Source of the DNA: Porticoccaceae bacterium
GTDB taxonomy: Bacteria; Pseudomonadota; Gammaproteobacteria; Pseudomonadales; Porticoccaceae
DNA: 5,529 bases
Assembly (NCBI GenBank): GCA_002710745.1
Contig: PALW01000030.1
Span: 1-5,529, forward strand
Reading direction: 5' to 3'
The notes under the pieces are model-generated. The model saw only the letters and a program-made list of their open reading frames with translations, was not told the origin of the DNA and made no database searches. Position 1 is the first letter of the stretch. Each line of letters opens with the position of its first letter. A program made the position numbers and the translations under genes. Positions 1 through 4,707 of the stretch are shown piece after piece.

Positions 1-194
1 GCAGACCAATTATTACCAGAGGTGTTTGACACAGAAACTCTTCCCGACGCAATTGTTGAGCCACCAGAGGCGAATGTCACGGTTGGAGTATTGATTGTCT
101 CATTAGCAGAGAAAACCAGCGTGACAACGTCAGATGCTTTTGCAAGCGTGCTAGTCGAATTATTCGAAGAAATACTTACGTTACTAAGCTCCGC
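1..194 (-). repeat. Ig-like module C, copy 2 (cut by the window edge)
   Basis: Residues 983-1046 repeat module C1: AELSNVSISSNN against PTLSNVSVASNN, then ASDVVTLVFSANETI and TPTVTFASGGSTI. It runs off the edge in frame at NNWS, so the array continues to the left. Confidence 0.7.
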
Positions 195-3140
195 AGAGGA
201 ATTATCAAACGTCCAATTAAATTGACTTGCCGCTGTGTTTCCATTGCCTGCAGCATCAGTAAATACACCGGCTCCCACATCAATGGAAGTCGCGCCTGCA
301 GAGCTTGGTGTAAAGGTTGCTGTATACACTGATGAACTGGATGCAGCAAAGTTACTTAATGAGCCACCCGACACCGTCACATCACCAACGACAAAGTTTG
401 TTGTCGCTTCATTCGAGGTGAATGTTAAAGCGATAGTTTCATCGTTACTAGTATCACCATCTGATACGGTTGAGCTTGCAATTGAAACCGTTGGAGCAAC
501 AGTCTCGATTGTAAAATCAGCTATTGTGACTGATCCTGCATTACCTGATGAATCGGTAACAGTGACGGTCTTCCCACTATAAATACCGTCACTCAAAGTG
601 TTAAAAGTAATCGTGTTATTGCCAGAGGATGCAGAAGATGATGTTGAGAAGCCTTCACTAACACTAGTGGTAATTGTTCCTGCCTCATCACTACTAAATA
701 CAAAGCTCGGCGTTGAGTCATTACCGGGGGTTGAGACGGCAGTGACGCTTGCGAGCGATGGAGCAGTCCCGTCATAGGTCCAGTTGAACTGGCTTGCTGC
801 ACTATTATTATTGCCAAGACCATCTGTGAAAGCGTTGGCAGCAACATCTATCGTTGTTGCGCCATCTGCAGATGGCGTAAATGTCGCTGTGTATACAGTT
901 GAACTTGACGCCGCGAAACTACTGAGTGAGCCACCGCTCACCGAAATATCACCCACTGCAAAATTACTGGTTGCCTCATTAGACGTGAAAGTTAAGGCGA
1001 TGGACGAATCATTACTTGTGGCACCATCACTTACTGTCGAGCTGGTAATTGCAATTGTTGGTCCGGTGGTGTCAATAACAAAATCAGCGATTGTGAGTGA
1101 CGTAGCATTTCCAGTCGCGTCAGTCACAGTGACTGTTTCACCGCTATATGTCCCCTCACTAAGCGCATTAAAAGTGATCGTATTACTTCCCGCTGAGGCC
1201 GATGAGGACGTTGAGAAACCCTCGCTAACACTCGAAGTAATCGTGCCTGCCTCATCACTAGTGAAGACAAAGCTTGGAGTCGTGTCTGTCGATGGGGTTG
1301 TAATTACTGTAGCTGTCGCTAGTGTTGGCTCCGTTGTATCAACAGTGACGCTTCCTGACCCACTTGTGACGGCGGAACCAGCATTGCCTGTTGTATCAGA
1401 AAATGCAACCGAGTAAGTCACGGCTCCGTCTGTATCGCCAGAATATACAGTATAGGAAGCCGTCCATGTCTCACCGGAGGTATGCGCATAGTCAACGGAT
1501 GCATCAGTGATTGCGGTGCCACCCGATGTGAACGTAACGGTCGGTGTTGTTATAGGTTCGCTAGCCGTTAACGTCAAGGTAACAACATCTCCAGCTTTAG
1601 CTTTTGAAGTGCTAGTATTATTCGAAGCTACGCTAACGTTCGAGAGCGTTGGTGCTGTAGAATCAATTACAGGCACTACTGCAATCTTATCAATTAATAT
1701 GTCACCGCTCATAACAGCCGAGCCAGCATTCTTTTTAAACCGGAGTCCAAAATCATCCACCGTACTCGTCCAAGTGGCGACCGAGCTCATATCAATATGG
1801 TAAGTTTTAAAATCAGAATCATTCGTTGTAAGTCCGTCATATGCCGTGTAAGTTGTCGATTTACCGCTAGTTGATCTATTCAGTACTACCTGAACCCGAG
1901 TATTTTCAGAGCCATTTTTAATAGTTAGGGCAATATAGTTACCTGCAGCAGTATTTATGTTTGCAGAGGTTGTCCAAAGGTTATTGAAATTATTCACACC
2001 ATTTACAGAGTATGTTGCTGCAGTATCACCGGCAGTAATCGTTGCAAAATTATTGGCAGAAAAAGAGTTGACGGAACTCTCAAAATTCATAGGATCAACA
2101 GTCACTGTTCTAACAACCTCAGTTGCTGCTGCACCGCCACTATCACTGACGTTGTATGTCACTGTATAAACTCCTGCTGTCGACGTATCAACGCCATTCA
2201 CAGTAGCAATGGATGAAGTGATCGTGCCATCTTCTGTATCAGTCGCTGTGGCACCATCATCTGTGTATGCAGAATTCAGTGCGACTTCAACAATTTGATC
2301 TCCTGTAAGGGTTATAACGGGTATATTATTCGGAGAATAAGTCCAATTAAATTCATCTGCAACCGTATTAGTTAAGCTTGTCGTGGACGCAGTAAATGTT
2401 CCCGCAGCCACATTAACGGTGGCAGCGCCAGCGGCAGATGGAGTAAAAGTGGCCGTGTAGACTGTCGAACTTGAAGCCGTAAAATTACTCAATGCACCTC
2501 CTGTGACAGTTATATCTCCAACAGCGAAATCTCCTGTTGCCTCACTTGAAGTAAAAGTAAGATTAATAGATGCATCACTGGTAGTTGAACCATCGGTTAC
2601 ACCGGATGTAGAGCTGGTAATCGTCATCGTTGGATTAGTTGGTATTGACTCTACAAATTCGATTTTATCAATAAAAACATTTCCAGCATTCCAACCATTT
2701 CCACTACTGTTTATCCGCATTCTCAATAAAATTTCAGCTAAATTCCCATTCCATCTAGCAAGTTCACCTAGCTCAACATAGAAAGTAGAAAACTCAGACG
2801 CTTCCGTAGGAACTCCGGCAGTTCTTACATAAGACCATTGACCTGAATTCTTAACTCCAACAATTAAATTGGCGTTAGTTGTAGTATTTTTAAGAGTCAC
2901 GGCAATTATCGAGGGTGAAGTTGCCGTATTTACTCCTGGAGAGGTAATTGTAAGTTTATTCCACTGTGCGGTGATATTCCAATCAAGGGACGAAGCGCCA
3001 GCTGTGGCTGAAGAGTTCGTTGCAGTCCAACCATCTAGACTTCCATCAAAATTCCATGGCCCCTGTGCCATAGAAATCGACGCACCGAAAATAAAAATTG
3101 AAGAGAATATATACCAACCAATAGCTCGCAAAGTTCGCAT
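1..3140 (-). CDS. Large exported surface protein with beta-sandwich and bacterial Ig-like repeats (3' end off the left edge)
   Basis: The minus-strand frame from the ATG at 3140-3138 stays open for 1046 codons to the window edge; the rest of the gene is outside. The start is chosen because it follows a GGGG ribosome binding site by 9 nt and opens directly into a Sec signal peptide (residues 1-25, SMA|QG). Module order by residue: beta-sandwich 1 (26-165), Ig-like B1 (170-270), DUF5011-like (272-349), beta-sandwich 2 (350-490), Ig-like C1 (497-604), A1-B2 (605-793), A2-B3 (794-982), C2 (983 onward). It is rich in Ser, Thr, Ala and Asn, poor in Lys and Arg, and has no Cys in the visible part. 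Such arrays in known families form extended stalks of adhesins or secreted matrix proteins, so a role in attachment or glycan binding outside the cell is inferred. No catalytic domain is visible. The reading frame is near certain; the function is moderately supported. Confidence 0.9.
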   Translation of the reverse strand, partial: MRTLRAIGWYIFSSIFIFGASISMAQGPWNFDGSLDGWTATNSSATAGASSLDWNITAQWNKLTITSPGVNTATSPSIIAVTLKNTTTNANLIVGVKNSGQWSYVRTAGVPTEASEFSTFYVELGELARWNGNLAEILLRMRINSSGNGWNAGNVFIDKIEFVESIPTNPTMTITSSTSGVTDGSTTSDASINLTFTSSEATGDFAVGDITVTGGALSNFTASSSTVYTATFTPSAAGAATVNVAAGTFTASTTSLTNTVADEFNWTYSPNNIPVITLTGDQIVEVALNSAYTDDGATATDTEDGTITSSIATVNGVDTSTAGVYTVTYNVSDSGGAAATEVVRTVTVDPMNFESSVNSFSANNFATITAGDTAATYSVNGVNNFNNLWTTSANINTAAGNYIALTIKNGSENTRVQVVLNRSTSGKSTTYTAYDGLTTNDSDFKTYHIDMSSVATWTSTVDDFGLRFKKNAGSAVMSGDILIDKIAVVPVIDSTAPTLSNVSVASNNTSTSKAKAGDVVTLTLTASEPITTPTVTFTSGGTAITDASVDYAHTSGETWTASYTVYSGDTDGAVTYSVAFSDTTGNAGSAVTSGSGSVTVDTTEPTLATATVITTPSTDTTPSFVFTSDEAGTITSSVSEGFSTSSSASAGSNTITFNALSEGTYSGETVTVTDATGNATSLTIADFVIDTTGPTIAITSSTVSDGATSNDSSIALTFTSNEATSNFAVGDISVSGGSLSSFAASSSTVYTATFTPSADGATTIDVAANAFTDGLGNNNSAASQFNWTYDGTAPSLASVTAVSTPGNDSTPSFVFSSDEAGTITTSVSEGFSTSSSASSGNNTITFNTLSDGIYSGKTVTVTDSSGNAGSVTIADFTIETVAPTVSIASSTVSDGDTSNDETIALTFTSNEATTNFVVGDVTVSGGSLSNFAASSSSVYTATFTPSSAGATSIDVGAGVFTDAAGNGNTAASQFNWTFDNSSAELSNVSISSNNSTSTLAKASDVVTLVFSANETINTPTVTFASGGSTIASGRVSVSNTSGNNWS
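195..761 (-). repeat. A-B tandem repeat unit, copy 2 (modules A2 and B3)
   Basis: Residues 794-982 repeat the same module order as copy 1 at the same length. Best-kept stretches are TPSFVFSSDEAGTIT, SVSEGFSTSSSAS, ALTFTSNEAT, VYTATFTPS and AASQFNWTFD. Substitutions cluster at linkers and at the module B end (FTDAAGNGNTA against FTDGLGNNNSA). The equal length and lack of indels show a full unit duplication, kept in register. Confidence 0.8.
762..1328 (-). repeat. A-B tandem repeat unit, copy 1 (modules A1 and B2)
   Basis: Residues 605-793 form one 189-residue unit. Module A carries TPSFVFTSDEAGTIT, SVSEGFSTSSSAS, NTITFNALSEGTYSG and VTVTDATGNA, and ends IADFVID. Module B then runs from ITSSTVSDGATSND to QFNWTYDG. 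Copy 2 follows immediately with no spacer and an exact 567-nt period. By eye most residues are shared with copy 2, while many third codon positions differ. Confidence 0.8.
1329..1652 (-). repeat. Ig-like module C, copy 1
   Basis: Residues 497-604 start PTLSNVSVASNN and continue with KAKAGDVVTLTLTASEPI, TPTVTFTSGGTAI, then WTASYTV and YSVAFSDTTGNAG. This is the frequent bacterial Ig-like pattern in which a residue pair after TxSEPI is followed by a VTF strand. A second copy (residues 983 onward) begins SNVSISSNNSTST and runs off the left edge, so the C modules flank the A-B duplication. Confidence 0.7.
1671..2093 (-). other. Beta-sandwich module 2 (paralogue of module 1)
   Basis: Residues 350-490 align by eye with residues 26-165. 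MNFESSVNSF matches WNFDGSLDGW, YIALTIKNGSENTRVQVVLN matches IIAVTLKNTTTNANLIVGVK, DFKTYHIDM matches EFSTFYVEL, and GDILIDKIAVV matches GNVFIDKIEFV. Conserved ends with a divergent middle suggest one fold whose surface loops have been re-specialised. There are fewer tryptophans (Trp389, Trp457) than in module 1, so any ligand may differ. Glycan binding is an inference only. Confidence 0.55.
2094..2327 (-). other. DUF5011-like Ig-like domain
   Basis: Residues 272-349 follow the family pattern closely: PVITLTGDQIVEVALNSAYT, then DDGATATDTEDGTIT, GVDTSTAGVYTVTYNVSDSGG, and a closing VVRTVTVDP. This is the Cry22Aa-type or DUF5011 Ig-like fold that is common in secreted hydrolases and adhesins of marine bacteria. 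It is a spacer or binding domain and carries no known catalytic activity. It directly joins the second beta-sandwich module at Met351 (ATG-type codon at 2090-2088), which is internal and not a start. Confidence 0.75.
2331..2633 (-). repeat. Ig-like module B, copy 1
   Basis: Residues 170-270 carry the pattern seen in all three B modules: ITSSTxGVTDG or SSTVSDG at the start, then LTFTSsEAT, FAVGDITVTGG, LSNFTASSSTVYTATFTPS, and a closing FNWTY. It matches bacterial Ig-like domains of surface proteins (Big_12-like, from memory). This copy is the most divergent: the usual FTDxxGN segment is replaced by FTASTTSLTNTVADE. It is also separated from copies 2 and 3 by the DUF5011-like, second beta-sandwich, C1 and A1 modules. 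Confidence 0.7.
2646..3065 (-). other. Beta-sandwich module 1 (carbohydrate-binding-like)
   Basis: Residues 26-165 begin with WNFDGSLDGWTATN and end with a GNVFIDKIEFV strand. Both ends are typical of jelly-roll modules such as galactose-binding or CBM-type folds found in secreted bacterial proteins. Several exposed-type aromatics (Trp29, Trp38, Trp54, Trp60, Trp102, Trp130, Trp150) could suit glycan contact, but no ligand can be assigned by reading. The module is clearly paralogous to residues 350-490 of the same protein. It could instead be purely structural. Confidence 0.55.
3066..3140 (-). other. Sec signal peptide of the surface protein
   Basis: Residues 1-25 show the classic three-part layout: a basic n-region with Arg2 and Arg5, a hydrophobic core from about Ile7 to Ile22 (IGWYIFSSIFIFGASI), and a Ser-Met-Ala cleavage motif before Gln26. 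No lipobox cysteine is present, so it is not a lipoprotein. There is no twin-arginine motif, so Sec rather than Tat export is expected. An N-terminal signal of this sort argues against type I secretion of the LapA/RTX-adhesin kind, which uses a C-terminal signal. Confidence 0.85.
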
Positions 3141-3149
3141 GAACGATTA

Positions 3150-3153
3150 CCCC
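3150..3153 (-). promoter_or_regulatory. Ribosome binding site of the surface protein gene
   Basis: GGGG within TTTGGGGTAATC lies 9 nt before the ATG at 3140-3138. It decides the start in favour of this ATG over Met24, which falls inside the signal peptide. It sits 9 nt after the base of a nested hairpin (3202-3163), so leader folding could influence its access. Confidence 0.55.
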
Positions 3154-3162
3154 AAATTGTAG

Positions 3163-3202
3163 TCGGATTTTAATTTTTGACGGCTGTTCCCGTTAAATCC
3201 GA
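3163..3202 (-). promoter_or_regulatory. Nested hairpin in the leader of the surface protein gene
   Basis: An 8-nt perfect inverted repeat, TCGGATTT (3202-3195) with AAATCCGA (3170-3163), encloses a second one, ACGG (3193-3190) with CCGT (3183-3180). In the minus-strand transcript it lies between the predicted start of transcription and the ribosome binding site and has no U-tract after it, so it is a leader structure and not a terminator for this gene. On the plus strand the same stem is followed by seven T residues (3203-3209) and would look like an intrinsic terminator. No known riboswitch class was recognised. Confidence 0.5.
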
Positions 3203-3228
3203 TTTTTTTAAATTATGTTCTTTTTTGG

Positions 3229-3252
3229 TGCGTCAAACCCACGCCAGACGCA
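3229..3252 (-). promoter_or_regulatory. Inverted repeat at the predicted transcription start
   Basis: TGCGTC (3252-3247) and GACGCA (3234-3229) are perfect arms around a 12-nt centre. The left arm coincides with the predicted start of transcription, so it could be a dyad operator or the first hairpin of the leader RNA. It is GC-richer than its surroundings. No regulator family is assigned. Confidence 0.35.
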
Positions 3253-3258
3253 GTCTTG

Positions 3259-3287
3259 AGTATCCTAATTTATTGAACTTAAGTCAA
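3259..3287 (-). promoter_or_regulatory. Candidate sigma70-type promoter for the surface protein gene
   Basis: TTGACT (3287-3282, five of six matches to the -35 consensus) and GATACT (3264-3259, four of six to the -10 consensus) are separated by exactly 17 nt. Transcription would begin near 3252, giving a leader of about 110 nt. A tandem 12-mer overlaps the -35 element and an inverted repeat sits at the predicted start, so regulation here is plausible. The call is by pattern only. Confidence 0.5.
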
Positions 3288-3309
3288 CTTTCGGCGCAGT
3301 TTTCGACGC
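3286..3309 (-). repeat. Tandem imperfect 12-mer overlapping the -35 element
   Basis: GCGTCGAAAACT (3309-3298) is followed directly by GCGCCGAAAGTT (3297-3286), nine of twelve positions alike. The second copy overlaps the first two bases of the candidate -35 box. Direct repeats one helical turn or so apart can be binding sites for a regulator; no specific regulator was recognised, and chance is possible. Confidence 0.3.
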
Positions 3310-3337
3310 TTTGGTCGTAATTTTATAGACAAGACTT

Positions 3338-3353
3338 AAACTTTAGGAAGTTT
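3338..3353 (-). terminator. Weak hairpin after the DUF3422 gene
   Basis: AAACTT (3353-3348) and AAGTTT (3343-3338) form a perfect 6-nt stem around CCTA, about 55 nt past the DUF3422 stop. The stem is AT-rich and no proper U-tract follows, so termination is doubtful. No better terminator was found in 3407-3141, leaving read-through from the upstream genes possible. Confidence 0.2.
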
Positions 3354-3407
3354 CTGCGATATTTCAATCAGAAATTAATATCTTTTAGCATAATCTGGAC
3401 AAGACAT

Positions 3408-4685
3408 TTAAGTGCTTTTGTCTAATCTTTTCCTGATTCGTCTGACGATCGCATAAACCCCAAATAATATAACAGGTGTTAGACCTCCAATCACCCACGA
3501 GTCGCCAATGCCTATATATTGTTCGATAGGTAATGGCTCAACCATAAAACGAATTAGTCCCATCGAATAATACGTTATAGCAACAACAGATAATCCCTCA
3601 ACCGTTTGCTGCAGTCGCAACTGAACTTTACTACGGGAATCCATTGAAGCGAGTAGCTTTTGATTTTGTGCTTCAAGCGATATTTGCAGCCTTGAATGCA
3701 ATAGCTCACTGGTACGACCCACTCTATCGGACAGATTCTTCTTTCGCTTCACCACTGACATACAAGTGTCATAAGCTGGAATAAACCGCCTCAAATGAAA
3801 TTCTTTCAGCGTTCTTATTGTTGGAATCTTTTGCTCTTTAAGCATCTCTAATCTGGATTCAGTTATTTTAAAGTATGCATCCATCGCAGAAAATCTAAAA
3901 CTGTTATCAGAAATTAACTTTTCGACTTTTGAGGCCTCAGAAATGAGTTCAGTCATCAAGTTTTGCTCATCCTCAAGCGTTTCCAATTTTTTTAGCTTCT
4001 CCCCTGTCTTATTCAGACTTTTCTCTAATTCACCAAGCTCTGGCAATAAAGATCTTGCAACGGGCCATGCCAGAAGAGTCATAGAACGATAGGTAGCTAA
4101 TTCCAGTAGATTTCTTACAGCTCTTCCCGCCTGATTAGGATCGATACCTTCATCAATTAAAATAACTCGACTAAACCCATCTTGATCACTCTGCACTGAC
4201 GTCCAAACAGTAGCATTACCATCATAAATATGACTTCCTATAAGAGGTTCGTTAGCAAAATACTGATTAAACTCATCTTCCTCTTGAGGCGCATTTTTGG
4301 GTAATCTCAAATCAATATGATTTGCGCTAATCACCTCGCCCTTCAAATTCGAAATCCATTCTTGATCCAATGTCATAAAACCATTGAAATGGTCTGAGCC
4401 TGATATCTCTTTTTTCGATATCAATGTATATGTCGAGAACTCACTATGCCGCTCCCATCTAAAATCAAAGTCTTTAGCACTCTCGTAGTAACAAGTGGCC
4501 TCTGCACTTGCATTCGGCATCTTGTTCGCCTTCGCCAGAATATTTAAATACTCAATCTCTTTTTCCCGTGCCACAGGATTTAGTAAAACCATGTGTGATA
4601 CTTGCGCCGGAATTGTAATTAGTGGAAATGGCCGATTATGTAACTCGCCAATAAGCGAATCTTTCAACTCATGAAATTTAATCAA
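3408..4685 (-). CDS. DUF3422 family membrane-anchored protein
   Basis: The 425-residue protein matches DUF3422 (COG4949, uncharacterised membrane-anchored proteins) over its length. Landmarks are HELKDSLIGELHNRPFP (5-21), FRWERHSEFSTYT (75-87), GRAVRNLLELATYRSM (187-202), a probable coiled coil (about 213-258), and the C-terminal block LEAQNQKLLASMDSRSK (337-353) with LRLQQTVEGLSVVAITYYSM (356-375). Two membrane segments are visible, about 362-382 and 396-415, followed by a basic tail RRIRKR. The long N-terminal part is thus likely cytoplasmic, with both ends inside; this topology follows the positive-inside rule. The start is TTG at 4685-4683: no in-frame ATG exists upstream before the previous stop region, AGGG lies 8 nt ahead, and the family's HEL motif begins four residues in. 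The molecular function of the family is unknown. The gene sits 22 nt after the saccharopine-dehydrogenase-like gene and is probably co-transcribed with it. Confidence 0.93.
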   Translation of the reverse strand: MIKFHELKDSLIGELHNRPFPLITIPAQVSHMVLLNPVAREKEIEYLNILAKANKMPNASAEATCYYESAKDFDFRWERHSEFSTYTLISKKEISGSDHFNGFMTLDQEWISNLKGEVISANHIDLRLPKNAPQEEDEFNQYFANEPLIGSHIYDGNATVWTSVQSDQDGFSRVILIDEGIDPNQAGRAVRNLLELATYRSMTLLAWPVARSLLPELGELEKSLNKTGEKLKKLETLEDEQNLMTELISEASKVEKLISDNSFRFSAMDAYFKITESRLEMLKEQKIPTIRTLKEFHLRRFIPAYDTCMSVVKRKKNLSDRVGRTSELLHSRLQISLEAQNQKLLASMDSRSKVQLRLQQTVEGLSVVAITYYSMGLIRFMVEPLPIEQYIGIGDSWVIGGLTPVILFGVYAIVRRIRKRLDKST

Positions 4686-4693
4686 AATATTAT

Positions 4694-4697
4694 CCCT
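4694..4697 (-). promoter_or_regulatory. Ribosome binding site deciding a TTG start
   Basis: AGGG in AATAGGGATAAT lies 8 nt ahead of the TTG at 4685-4683. It follows a short hexamer repeat (AATAAG twice, then AATAGG) that begins at the stop codon of the upstream gene. An ATG at 4672-4670 within TTTCATGAG is out of frame and is not used. Confidence 0.6.
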
Positions 4698-4707
4698 ATT
4701 CTTATTC

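Larger units (their letters stand above)
3141..3407. other. Intergenic region carrying the surface protein promoter and leader
   Basis: No convincing gene is present on either strand in these 267 nt. The half nearest DUF3422 is AT-rich with weak dyads, including TTTCTG (3374-3369) with CAGAAA (3356-3351), and an 8-nt direct repeat GACAAGAC at 3398-3405 and 3328-3335 on the plus strand. The half nearest the surface protein holds the promoter, tandem 12-mer and two inverted repeats listed separately. Confidence 0.7.

Noticed and set aside
593..847. An 84-codon minus-strand open frame
   Set aside because: It overlaps the surface protein in another frame of the same strand and has a repeat-derived, low-complexity product without family resemblance.
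195..1328. Assembly artefact or very recent duplication
   Set aside because: The two units differ at many synonymous and some coding positions, so they are not copies produced by misassembly or recent slippage.
784..1416. A 210-codon plus-strand open frame, with similar shorter ones at 22-225, 235-582, 1507-1803 and 2503-2781
   Set aside because: They lie opposite the surface protein frame. Their apparent repeats (such as VAVYT.ELDAAKLL) simply mirror the 567-nt period of the real gene, and no ribosome binding site or protein family was recognised.
2869..3162. A 97-codon plus-strand frame across the signal peptide region
   Set aside because: It is antisense to the signal peptide and first module, which are well supported on the minus strand; its product matches nothing recognised.
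3232..3246. A sigma54-like element (TGGCGTG then TTGAC)
   Set aside because: The spacing is one base short and the -12 GC is absent; the sigma70-type pair just upstream fits better.
3141..3310. A cyclic di-GMP or other known riboswitch in the leader
   Set aside because: Such switches do control surface adhesins, but the conserved core sequences of the GEMM classes were not found in this leader.
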